Below are positions 25,593 to 33,684 of a DNA stretch of 64,000 nucleotides, piece after piece. The notes below the pieces were generated by a model. That model saw nothing but the letters and a program-made list of their open reading frames with translations, was not told the DNA's origin and did no database searches. The stretch covers positions 1 through 64,000 of the forward strand of contig CAJUCC010000047.1 in the NCBI GenBank assembly GCA_910585205.1. Direction: 5' to 3'. Positions within the stretch are counted from its first letter, which is position 1. Every line of letters starts with the position of its first letter. This DNA comes from an uncultured Lachnospiraceae bacterium (GTDB lineage: Bacteria; Bacillota; Clostridia; Lachnospirales; Lachnospiraceae). A program made the translations under genes and the position numbers.

Positions 25593-27588
25593 GAGGCAGG
25601 AAGCACGGACGGAAGCGGGATCGGAACTGGAATATTACCGTCTGGCTTATGAGAAGGAAAAAGAAAAGAATACCGATCTGGCGGCGAAACTGGCGGAGGC
25701 GATTGCGCGGGCAGATGATCTGGACTTTAAGCTGAACCGGATTAAAAACAATCCTGTCTGGAAGGCGTCAAAGCCGCTGCGCAGTGTGATGCACTGGATG
25801 ATCCGCATGAAAGACCGGATCGTGCGGCTGGGGACACCCCGGGGAATCGCCAGGAAGATCAATAGCAAACTGATCGAACGCAGGGCCATGCGCATGCACG
25901 GGCGTGCCAGCTTTCCCGATCGGGAGGCGCGCCGCGCGATGGAAGAGACGGTTTTCGACCGGGACATTACGTTCAGTATCCTTGTGCCGCTGTATAATAC
26001 ACCGGTGAAGTTTCTGACGGAAATGATCGATTCCGTCAAAGCACAGACGTACGGAAAGTGGGAACTGTGTCTGGCGGACGGCTCCGATGCGCAGCATGCG
26101 TATGTGGGAGAACGCTGCCGGGAATACGCCGCTGCGGACAGCCGGATTATTTATCGGAAACTGGAGCGGAACGAAGGCATCTCCGGCAATACAAACGAGT
26201 GTTATCGAATGGCTTCGGGGGCATATATCGCCTTGTTTGACCATGACGATATACTGCATCCGGCCGTTTTATTTGAATATATGAAAGTGATCTGCGAAGA
26301 GGATGCGGATTATATTTACTGTGACGAGGCAACGTTTAAGGGCGGCAGTATCGACAATATGATTACGCTGCATTTTAAACCGGACTATGCCATCGACAAT
26401 CTGCGGGCCAATAATTATATCTGTCATTTCAGCGCTTTTTCGCGTGCACTGCTGGAGGGGACGGAACTGTTTCGCCCGGAGTTTGACGGCAGCCAGGACC
26501 ACGATATGATTCTGCGGCTGACAACACGGGCGCGGAAGGTGGTGCATGTGCCGAAGCTTTTATATTACTGGCGTTCCCACAAGGCGAGCGTGGCTTCGGA
26601 CATCAGCGCCAAGCTTTACTGCATCGACTCGGCAAAAGGGGCCGTGGCCGATCATCTGCGCAAGTGCGGCATGGATCATTTTACGATTACGAGTACCCGT
26701 GCTTTTGAGACGATCTTTCGGATTCAGTACCGGCTGACCGGGCAGCCGAAGATTTCGATTATCATTGCGAATAAAGATCACTATGCCGATCTCAGCCGGT
26801 GCATCGCATCGATCCTGGATCTGTCCACCTATGAAAATTACGAGATTATCGTGGTGGAAAATAACAGCACAACGCGTGAGATACGCGATTATTATGAAGA
26901 GATCGGAAAACATCCGCGGGTGCGGATTGTCACATACGAAGGGCCGTTTCATTATTCCCGCATCAATAATTTCGGCGCGTCGTTTGCAGAGGGGGAATTT
27001 CTGCTGCTGCTGAACAACGATACGCAGGTCATTACCGTCAATTGGATGGAAGAAATGCTGATGTACGGACAGCGGGAAGATGTGGGCGCAGTCGGCGCGA
27101 AACTGTATTACGGGGACAAGACCATTCAGCATGCGGGAATCGTGCTGGGACTGGGGGCTCACCGTACGGCCGGGCATACACATTATAAAGTGAATATCGA
27201 GAATGTGGGTTATATGGGCCGGCTCTGTTATGCGCAGGATGTGTCGGCGGTGACGGGGGCCTGCCTGCTCGTGCGGAAGAAATGGTATGACAGTCTGGGC
27301 GGTCTGGACGAAGACTTTGCCGTGGCGCTGAACGATGTGGATTTCTGTCTGCGTCTGCGTGAGAAAGGGCTTTTGAATGTCTTTACGCCGTTTGCGGAGT
27401 TGTATCATTTTGAATCCAAGTCCAGAGGACTGGACGACGACGGGGAACGGGCGAGACGCTATGACGAGGAGTCGGCGCGCTTTCGCCGGAAATGGCAGAC
27501 CGTGCTGGATGCCGGGGACCCGTACTATAATCCCAATTTTTCGTTGGATCGGAGCGATTTCAGCCTGCGCCTGCCGGGCGGGAGCTGA
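25582..27588 (+). CDS. Tandem-domain GT2 glycosyltransferase
   Basis: The 668-residue protein begins with a coiled-coil-like segment (about 12-55, heptads of Leu/Ala with Glu/Lys) and then has two GT-A domains: the first at about 131-340 (FSILVPLYNTPVKFLTEMID; FDHDDIL metal site; YICHFSAFSRALL; FDGSQDHDMILRL), the second at about 391-620 (KISIIIANKDHY; IIVVENNS; LLLNNDTQV; GAKLYYGDKTIQHAGIVLG; NDVDFCLRLREKG). Two domains in one chain suggest alternating addition of two sugars or two linkages, as in other bifunctional rhamnan- and O-antigen-type enzymes. It overlaps the previous gene by 11 bases. The start ATG 25582 follows CGGGAGAAG. Confidence 0.88.
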   Translation: MSSERQEARTEAGSELEYYRLAYEKEKEKNTDLAAKLAEAIARADDLDFKLNRIKNNPVWKASKPLRSVMHWMIRMKDRIVRLGTPRGIARKINSKLIERRAMRMHGRASFPDREARRAMEETVFDRDITFSILVPLYNTPVKFLTEMIDSVKAQTYGKWELCLADGSDAQHAYVGERCREYAAADSRIIYRKLERNEGISGNTNECYRMASGAYIALFDHDDILHPAVLFEYMKVICEEDADYIYCDEATFKGGSIDNMITLHFKPDYAIDNLRANNYICHFSAFSRALLEGTELFRPEFDGSQDHDMILRLTTRARKVVHVPKLLYYWRSHKASVASDISAKLYCIDSAKGAVADHLRKCGMDHFTITSTRAFETIFRIQYRLTGQPKISIIIANKDHYADLSRCIASILDLSTYENYEIIVVENNSTTREIRDYYEEIGKHPRVRIVTYEGPFHYSRINNFGASFAEGEFLLLLNNDTQVITVNWMEEMLMYGQREDVGAVGAKLYYGDKTIQHAGIVLGLGAHRTAGHTHYKVNIENVGYMGRLCYAQDVSAVTGACLLVRKKWYDSLGGLDEDFAVALNDVDFCLRLREKGLLNVFTPFAELYHFESKSRGLDDDGERARRYDEESARFRRKWQTVLDAGDPYYNPNFSLDRSDFSLRLPGGS

Positions 27589-27655
27589 TTGCGCGCAGTT
27601 TCGGGCGGGGTATGGTCCGGGACTGTCATAAATTATTTAAACAGGAGGTATGGCA

Positions 27656-29389
27656 ATGAGTTACAGGGAAGCGTTTGATTTCTGGCTGACAGATTCCTAT
27701 TTTGACGAGGAGACAAAGCAGGAACTGCAGGGGATCCGGGACAATGAAGCGGAGGTGGAAGACCGCTTTTATAAGGAGCTGGAATTCGGAACAGGGGGAC
27801 TGCGCGGTGTGATCGGCGCAGGGACAAACCGTATGAATATTTATACGGTGCGCAAGGCGACACAGGGACTTGCCAACTATATTTTAAAGATGGGCGGCAA
27901 AGAAAAGGGCATTGCGATTGCCTATGATTCGCGTCTGATGTCGCCGGAATTTGCCGATGAGGCGGCGCTTTGCATGGCTGCCAATGGCATTAAGGCATAT
28001 GTGTTTGAAACACTGCGTCCGACGCCGGAGCTTTCTTTCGCGCTGCGGAAACTGGGCTGCATTTCCGGCATTGTCGTTACGGCAAGCCACAATCCGCCGG
28101 AGTACAACGGGTATAAAGTTTACTGGGAAGACGGCGCACAGGTGGCATCGCCCAGAGATCAGGAGATTATCGCGGAAGTGAAGGCCGTCACGGACTATCA
28201 CGCGGTAAAGACGATGGACAAGGCGCAGGCACAGGCGCAGGGGCTGTATCAGGTTATCGGTCAGGAGATCGACGATGCCTATATGGAAGAACTGAAAAAA
28301 CAGATCATCCATCCGGAAGTAATCAAAGAGATGGCGGATGATATTAAGATCGTTTATACGCCGTTCCACGGCACGGGTAATCTGCCGGTCAGACGGATTC
28401 TGTCCGAACTCGGTTTCCGGCATGTCTATGTCGTACCGGAGCAGGAGCTGCCGGATCCGAAATTTACGACACTGGACTATCCGAACCCGGAGGATCCGAA
28501 AGCCTTTACACTGGCGCTGAAACTGGCGAAGGAAAAGGATGCGGACATCGTACTGGCAACCGACCCGGACGCGGACCGTCTCGGCATCTATGCCAAGGAC
28601 ACAAAGACCGGCGAGTATGTGCCGTTTACGGGAAATATGTCCGGTATGCTGATTGCGGAATACATTCTGCGGGAGCGCACGGCGGTCGGCACAATGCCGG
28701 AGAATCCCGCGCTTGTCACAACGATTGTTACAACCAATATGGCAAAAGCCATTTCCGATACATACCATGTGAAATGTATCGAAGTGCTGACAGGCTTTAA
28801 GTTTATCGGCGAGCAGATTAAACTGTTCGAGCAGACCGGCTGCAACAATTATGTATTCGGTCTGGAAGAGAGCTACGGCTGTCTGGCGGGCACCCATGCG
28901 AGGGACAAAGACGCGGTTGTCGCTGTGATGTGTCTGTGCGAAGCGGCCGCATGGTGCAAGAAACACGGTATTACGCTGTGGGATCAGATGCTGAAATTAT
29001 ACGAGCAGTTCGGATATTATAAAGAGAGCCAGTATGCCATCACTCTGAAAGGCATCGACGGCTCCCGGCAGATCGCGGAGATTATGGACCGGCTGCGCAG
29101 CAATCCGCCGAAGGAATTCGGTGAGCTGCAGGTTACGGCGCTGCGGGATTATGCCAATAATGTGATAACGGATATGGCGACGGGAGAAAAATCGGAAACC
29201 GGCCTGCCGAAATCCAATGTGCTGTATTTTGACCTGACAAATGACTCCTGGTGCTGTGCAAGACCTTCGGGAACGGAGCCGAAGATCAAGTTTTACATGG
29301 GCGTGAAAGGGGAAAACCTTGCCGACGCACAGGCGAAAGTCGATGCACTGACCGCAGAGCTGAAACAAAAACTGGACGAAGGAAAGTAA
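27656..29389 (+). CDS. pgcA: Phosphohexomutase (phosphoglucomutase/phosphomannomutase family)
   Basis: The 577-residue alpha-D-phosphohexomutase interconverts glucose-6-phosphate and glucose-1-phosphate, supplying RfbA and other nucleotide-sugar enzymes. The phosphoserine loop is TASHNPPEYNGYK, the metal loop DPDADRLG, the sugar-binding loop GLEESYGC and the phosphate-binding loop RPSGTEPKIKFY; length fits the PgcA type. ATG 27656 lies 7 bases after AGGAGG, whereas ATG 27650 is too close. Although set off by 67 bases from the GT2 gene, no terminator is visible between them. Confidence 0.92.
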   Translation: MSYREAFDFWLTDSYFDEETKQELQGIRDNEAEVEDRFYKELEFGTGGLRGVIGAGTNRMNIYTVRKATQGLANYILKMGGKEKGIAIAYDSRLMSPEFADEAALCMAANGIKAYVFETLRPTPELSFALRKLGCISGIVVTASHNPPEYNGYKVYWEDGAQVASPRDQEIIAEVKAVTDYHAVKTMDKAQAQAQGLYQVIGQEIDDAYMEELKKQIIHPEVIKEMADDIKIVYTPFHGTGNLPVRRILSELGFRHVYVVPEQELPDPKFTTLDYPNPEDPKAFTLALKLAKEKDADIVLATDPDADRLGIYAKDTKTGEYVPFTGNMSGMLIAEYILRERTAVGTMPENPALVTTIVTTNMAKAISDTYHVKCIEVLTGFKFIGEQIKLFEQTGCNNYVFGLEESYGCLAGTHARDKDAVVAVMCLCEAAAWCKKHGITLWDQMLKLYEQFGYYKESQYAITLKGIDGSRQIAEIMDRLRSNPPKEFGELQVTALRDYANNVITDMATGEKSETGLPKSNVLYFDLTNDSWCCARPSGTEPKIKFYMGVKGENLADAQAKVDALTAELKQKLDEGK

Positions 29390-29401
29390 AGACAGTATCA
29401 T

Positions 29402-29830
29402 ATGAAAAAATTAGTGGATCAGATTTTGAAATTCGGGATTGTGGGAATTATTGCCTTCTTTATTGATTTTGGGGTTTTTAAGCTGCTTTCCGGCGTTTTC
29501 GGCGTACACTATCTGGTGGCGAACTTTTTCGGTTTCACGATTTCGCTTATCTTCAATTATATCGCCAGTATGACGTTTGTCTTTGAGCGGAAAGAAAATG
29601 CAGACAAACGGGCGGAATTTGTGATTTTCACGGTGCTCAGCGTGATCGGCCTGCTTTTGAACGAGCTGATTATTTTCCTGTGCATTGAGGGGATCTATCT
29701 GAAAATCCCGGCGCTGACGGCGCATATGAGCCGGCAGTGGGCGGAAACTTTTGGAAAAATTGTTGCCACGGGTATTGTTATGGTTTATAATTTCATAACG
29801 AGAAAAATTTTCCTGGAAAAGAAAGCGTAA
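29402..29830 (+). CDS. GtrA-family membrane protein
   Basis: The 142-residue protein has four transmembrane helices and the GtrA landmarks FGIVGIIAFFIDFG, FGFTISLIFNYIASMTFVF and the final GIVMVYNFITRKIFLEKK. GtrA proteins are thought to flip polyprenyl-phosphate-linked sugars so that extracytoplasmic glucosyltransferases can decorate surface polymers. The gene lies between the phosphohexomutase and the VTC gene, ending in TAATG shared with the next start. The GtrII-type protein at 1392 or YfhO at 54674 are candidate users. Confidence 0.88.
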   Translation: MKKLVDQILKFGIVGIIAFFIDFGVFKLLSGVFGVHYLVANFFGFTISLIFNYIASMTFVFERKENADKRAEFVIFTVLSVIGLLLNELIIFLCIEGIYLKIPALTAHMSRQWAETFGKIVATGIVMVYNFITRKIFLEKKA

Positions 29831-30564
29831 TGGCGATGGAAGGACAGAGAACATACAGACATGAATATAAGTTCCTGATCGATGAAAGGCAGAAAGCCCG
29901 TCTGTATTACCGTTTACAGAATCTGATCCCGCTGGATGCCCATGCGGGAGCGGAGGGGCATTACTGGATCCGGAGCGTTTACTTTGACGATTACCGGGAC
30001 AGTTGTTTTTATCAGAATGAAGACGGCATCAATGAGCGTGCCAAGTACCGGATTCGGATTTATAATGTGTCGGATCGGAGTATCAGACTGGAGCGCAAAA
30101 GCAAAAAAAACGGCATGACATGTAAGGAGTCGGCGGCGCTTACCCGCGCTCAGTGCGAACTGCTCCTGCAGGGCCGTCCCCTTTCCATGGACACGCCGCA
30201 GGCAGAGCAGTATCCGCAAGTGCTGCGGCAGTTTCTGGTATTGATGCTGCAGCGGGGGATGCGGGCGAAGACGATCGTGGAATACGAGCGGATTCCGTTT
30301 ACGTACCCGGCCGGCAATGTGCGCATTACCTTTGACAGAAATATTTCTTCTTCGCTGCAGACAGAGCGGTTTTTTGAGCGCGATACGCTGCGTTATCCGA
30401 TTCTGGCAAAGGGCCGGCAGTTGATGGAAGTGAAATTTGACGAGTATCTTCCTTCATTTATCAGGGAAAACCTGGAAATCGGCAGTCTGCAGCAGACAAG
30501 CTTCTCCAAATATTATCTGGGGAGAAAATACACGGTTTCCTGTGCAGGAGGTAGGTTAAAATGA
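29830..30564 (+). CDS. VTC-domain polyphosphate polymerase-like protein
   Basis: The 244-residue cytoplasmic protein shows the VTC tunnel-fold signatures: RHEYKFLID near the start, IRSVYFDDY, RAKYRIRIYN, RLERKSKKNG, and EVKFDEYLP toward the end. In yeast Vtc4 this domain makes polyphosphate from ATP; related bacterial proteins occur with DUF4956 membrane proteins, often with CotH. Basic residues lining the tunnel (KYRIR, ERK) and the acidic EVKFDE are kept, so activity is plausible. It starts 1 base into the GtrA stop codon and overlaps the DUF4956 gene by 4 bases. No CotH kinase gene is present. Its placement in a glycan locus is unexplained. Confidence 0.85.
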   Translation: MAMEGQRTYRHEYKFLIDERQKARLYYRLQNLIPLDAHAGAEGHYWIRSVYFDDYRDSCFYQNEDGINERAKYRIRIYNVSDRSIRLERKSKKNGMTCKESAALTRAQCELLLQGRPLSMDTPQAEQYPQVLRQFLVLMLQRGMRAKTIVEYERIPFTYPAGNVRITFDRNISSSLQTERFFERDTLRYPILAKGRQLMEVKFDEYLPSFIRENLEIGSLQQTSFSKYYLGRKYTVSCAGGRLK

Positions 30565-31235
30565 GTTTCAGAGACATAATTAAAAAGTCCGTACTGGAAA
30601 GCTTTACAGGCAGCAGCATAACAACGACAACCGTATGCGTCACACTGGGAATTACTGTGATTCTTGCATTGTATCTCTTTGCGGTGTATTATCTTTCCAC
30701 GAGAAAGACATTCTATAATAAGACATTCAATGTATCGCTTGCGGCCATCGCGGTGATTACCGCCAGCATTATCCTGGCGATGCAGTCCAATCTTGCGATT
30801 TCTCTCGGTATGGTGGGCGCCCTTTCGATTGTGCGTTTCCGTACCGCGGTAAAAGATCCCAAAGACCTTGTATTTTTGTTCTGGTCGATCAGCATCGGCA
30901 TTATCTGCGGGGCAGGAATCTATGAAATTGCGGTAATCGCATCGCTGATTATTACGATCGGTCTGTTTGCGCTGGAGCTGACACCGGTCGGCAATGCCAG
31001 CGGTATTCTCGTTGTCAACTGTGGCTCGCTGGAGCAGGAGACGCAGATTATGGACATTGTAAAGGAAAGCTGCAAACGACCTTCGGTCCGGTCGCGCAAT
31101 GCTTCCGTGGCCGGTGTGGATTTTGTAATTGAGTGCAGGGCAAAGCAGCCTGCCGGAATGCTGCAGAAACTGCAGGCGCTGGACGGTGTCACAGGCGTAG
31201 CGCTGATGGAACATGACGGAGAAGTTAATTTCTGA
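30561..31235 (+). CDS. DUF4956 membrane protein, partner of the VTC protein
   Basis: The 224-residue protein has about four helices in residues 20-140 (ITVILALYLFAVYYLS; LAAIAVITASIIL; SLGMVGALSIVRFRTAVKD; FWSISIGIICGAG) and a cytoplasmic C-terminal domain that resembles a ferredoxin-like fold. The RFRTAVKDPKDLVFLFW segment is typical of the family. Genes for these proteins regularly follow VTC-domain genes, so a membrane channel or anchor for polyphosphate is inferred by association. A perfect 14-bp hairpin follows the gene. Confidence 0.87.
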   Translation: MSFRDIIKKSVLESFTGSSITTTTVCVTLGITVILALYLFAVYYLSTRKTFYNKTFNVSLAAIAVITASIILAMQSNLAISLGMVGALSIVRFRTAVKDPKDLVFLFWSISIGIICGAGIYEIAVIASLIITIGLFALELTPVGNASGILVVNCGSLEQETQIMDIVKESCKRPSVRSRNASVAGVDFVIECRAKQPAGMLQKLQALDGVTGVALMEHDGEVNF

Positions 31236-31265
31236 TTTAACTTTTAATGAAACGGGTAGGGCGAG

Positions 31266-31297
31266 AAATTGGATTCTGCTGATGCAGAATCCAATTT
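31266..31297 (+). repeat. Perfect 14-bp intercistronic hairpin
   Basis: AAATTGGATTCTGC (31266-31279), loop TGAT and GCAGAATCCAATTT (31284-31297) pair without mismatch; GCGA/TCGC outside may extend the stem. What follows is GTTTCGCGGG, not a T-run, so it is a weak terminator at best. It separates the VTC-DUF4956 pair from the next GT2 gene and could be an mRNA stability or attenuation element. Confidence 0.65.
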
Positions 31298-31318
31298 GTT
31301 TCGCGGGACAAAAGGCAG

Positions 31319-32620
31319 ATGAAAAAGGTATTCGGTTTATCCAACTTCAAAAAAGCATATCGGTATTGGAGGAAAAACGGAATTCTGCCGGCGTTTTCCG
31401 CCGCGCTGGAGCGAATCCTGCGTGGGGATTCCACGTATGAAAAACGGGTTATATCGGCATCGGAGAGGGAAATGCAGCGGTGCGTTGTGTGGGAGCGGCG
31501 GGAGCTGTTCAGCATTCTGGTGCCCGCTTACGAGACGGACGTACGGCATTTTCGTGAGATGATTGATTCGGTTCTGGCACAGACATACGAGGACTGGGAG
31601 CTGATTATCGCCGACGCCAGCCCTTCGGATAAACTGACGCAGGAGATGGGATACTATAAGGACGGCCGGATCCGGTATCTGCGTCTGGAGGAAAACCGAG
31701 GCATTTCCGAAAATACGAATGCGGCGCTGGCGGCGGCCGGGGGAAGTTATATCGGCCTGCTGGATCATGATGACATACTGGAACCGGACGCGCTGTATCG
31801 GATGATGGAGGCGATTCGGCGTGTGGTCCGGGAAACGGGCACGGAGCCGCAGATGCTCTATTCTGATGAAGACAAGGGCGACGGTGACATGCAGCGGTTT
31901 TACGAACCACATAGGAAAGAAAAGTTTAATCTTGACTTAATATTGAGCAATAACTATATCTGCCATTTTCTGGTTATGAAGCGGGAACTGATACAGTCAC
32001 TGAGACTGCGCGGGGAGTTTGACGGTGCGCAGGATCATGATCTGGTACTGCGTGCGGCAGGGCGGCTCTGGAAGGAGCCGGAGCGCATTGTGCATGTACC
32101 CCATATTCTGTATCACTGGCGCTGCCATACGGGTTCCACGGCGGAGAATCCGGAGAGTAAGCGGTATGCCTATGAAGCGGGCAGGCGGGCGGTGGCCGAT
32201 TTCTGCCGGGAGCAGGGATGGCAGGCGCAGGTGGTGCCGCTGCGGCATCTGGGATTTTTCCGGGTGGATTATACCGGGGATATTTTCCGGCAGCGCAGAG
32301 ATCTGGGCGCGGTGGGCGGCCGGTTGATCCGGCGCGGCAGGATTGCGGGCGGCGCCTATACGGAAGACGGGAAACTGCTGTACGCGGGACTGCCCAAATC
32401 GTTCAGCGGTTATATGCACAGGGCTGTGCTGCAGCAGGATGCGGCGGCGGTCGATCTGCGAAACATCACGGTGCGCAAAGAACTGCAGCCGCTGCTGGAA
32501 CAGGTCAGGAACGAGGAAACCGACCCGGCGTCCGCGGCCGTGCGCTTCGGCAAAGAAGCGGCACAGCGGGGATACCGGATTTTATGGGATCCCTTCCACC
32601 GCGCAGCAGACGGCCGGTAA
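31319..32620 (+). CDS. GT2 glycosyltransferase with a residual second domain
   Basis: The 433-residue protein has one complete GT-A domain (about 63-290: FSILVPAYETDVRHFREMID, LLDHDDIL, NYICHFLVMKRELI, FDGAQDHDLVLRAAG) closely similar to the first domain of the 668-residue tandem enzyme at 25582. Its tail (about 325-430: DLGAVGGRLIRRGRIAGGA, LLYAGLPKSFSGYMHR) matches the middle of that enzyme's second domain (GAVGAKLYYGDKTIQHAG) but lacks the nucleotide- and metal-binding parts. This fits a tandem GT2 that lost most of domain two. It should add a sugar to the same lipid-linked polymer. Confidence 0.83.
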   Translation: MKKVFGLSNFKKAYRYWRKNGILPAFSAALERILRGDSTYEKRVISASEREMQRCVVWERRELFSILVPAYETDVRHFREMIDSVLAQTYEDWELIIADASPSDKLTQEMGYYKDGRIRYLRLEENRGISENTNAALAAAGGSYIGLLDHDDILEPDALYRMMEAIRRVVRETGTEPQMLYSDEDKGDGDMQRFYEPHRKEKFNLDLILSNNYICHFLVMKRELIQSLRLRGEFDGAQDHDLVLRAAGRLWKEPERIVHVPHILYHWRCHTGSTAENPESKRYAYEAGRRAVADFCREQGWQAQVVPLRHLGFFRVDYTGDIFRQRRDLGAVGGRLIRRGRIAGGAYTEDGKLLYAGLPKSFSGYMHRAVLQQDAAAVDLRNITVRKELQPLLEQVRNEETDPASAAVRFGKEAAQRGYRILWDPFHRAADGR

Positions 32621-32642
32621 AAGAGGAAGGAATAACGGCGTT

Positions 32643-33614
32643 ATGGCAGATACGACGGTCATCATACCGAATCTGAACGGAATACATTATCTGAAAAACT
32701 GTCTGGACTCTCTGTATGCCTGTGAGAAGACGGCATTTCCGGTTATTGTCGTGGACAACGGTTCGACGGACGGCAGCCGGGAGCTGATCGGACAGGAATA
32801 TCCGGCAGTCCGGCTGATCTGTTTTTCGGAAAACAGGGGATTTTCCGCTGCGGTCAATGCGGGAATCCGGGCGGCCGATACGCCGTTTGTGATTTTGCTG
32901 AACAATGACACGGTTGTGGAACCGCGGTTTGTCAGCCGGCTGACCGATGCGGTACGGCACAGTCCGCAGTATTTTTCCGCGGGGGCAAAGATGGTTTCCC
33001 TGCGGAACCCGGAGATCATCGATGATGCGGGCGATTATTACTGCGCTCTGGGGTGGGCGTTTGCAAGGGGAAAGGGCAGACCGCAGACACGGTACTGCAC
33101 GCCCTGCGATATTTTCGCGGCATGCGGCGGTGCAGCCGTTTACCGCAGGGACATATTGCTGCAGCTGGGGCTGTTCGACGAAGCCTATTTTGCCTATCTG
33201 GAGGACATCGACATCGGCTATCGCGCCAGAATGCGGGGATATACGAACCGGTTTGCACCGGACGCCGTCGTGCGGCATGCGGGGAGCGCTTCTTCCGGTT
33301 CCCGCTATAATGTCTTCAAAGTGCGCCTTTCGTCCCGCAACAGTGTCTACCTGATCGGAAAAAATATGCCCCCGTTACAGATATTGCTCAATCTGCCGTT
33401 TTTGCTGGCCGGGTTTTTGATAAAATTCTTGTTTTTTCTGAAAAAAGGCTTTGGACCGGTTTATGCCCGCGGCCTGTGGAACGGTCTGCGGATGTGTTGT
33501 CTGCCGGCGGCAAAATCCCGCAAATCTTCCTCTCTGCGGCCGTCGCTGCGAATCTGTCTGAAGCTGGAAGGGGAATTTCTGAGCAGTCTTTTCGCACACA
33601 GGCTGTTCCGTTAA
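32643..33614 (+). CDS. GT2 glycosyltransferase with C-terminal membrane-binding segment
   Basis: The 323-residue protein (from ATG 32643, after AGAGGAAGG) has a GT-A domain with TVIIPNLNG, VIVVDNGSTDGS, ILLNNDTVV (metal-site region), GGAAVYRRDILLQLGLFDEAYF and EDIDIGYRARMRGY, the layout of rhamnosyltransferase-like GT2 enzymes. After about residue 225 it has a hydrophobic stretch (ILLNLPFLLAGFLIKFLFF) and a basic tail, suggesting it sits at the inner membrane face, where the lipid-linked chain is. The donor sugar cannot be determined. It ends the first part of the operon; a promoter follows. Confidence 0.86.
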   Translation: MADTTVIIPNLNGIHYLKNCLDSLYACEKTAFPVIVVDNGSTDGSRELIGQEYPAVRLICFSENRGFSAAVNAGIRAADTPFVILLNNDTVVEPRFVSRLTDAVRHSPQYFSAGAKMVSLRNPEIIDDAGDYYCALGWAFARGKGRPQTRYCTPCDIFAACGGAAVYRRDILLQLGLFDEAYFAYLEDIDIGYRARMRGYTNRFAPDAVVRHAGSASSGSRYNVFKVRLSSRNSVYLIGKNMPPLQILLNLPFLLAGFLIKFLFFLKKGFGPVYARGLWNGLRMCCLPAAKSRKSSSLRPSLRICLKLEGEFLSSLFAHRLFR

Positions 33615-33626
33615 GAAAAATTTAAG

Positions 33627-33655
33627 TTGTACTTTTTGTAATATTATTGTAATAT
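33627..33655 (+). promoter_or_regulatory. Internal promoter before the sugar-1-phosphate transferase gene
   Basis: TTGTAC (33627-33632), 17 bases, TAATAT (33650-33655). The spacer and -10 contain the direct repeat GTAATATTATTGTAATAT. This would let the priming transferase and LCP genes be expressed separately from the upstream glycosyltransferases. Confidence 0.68.
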
Positions 33656-33684
33656 GTTATGAGAATGGGAGATCCAATGCCGTT

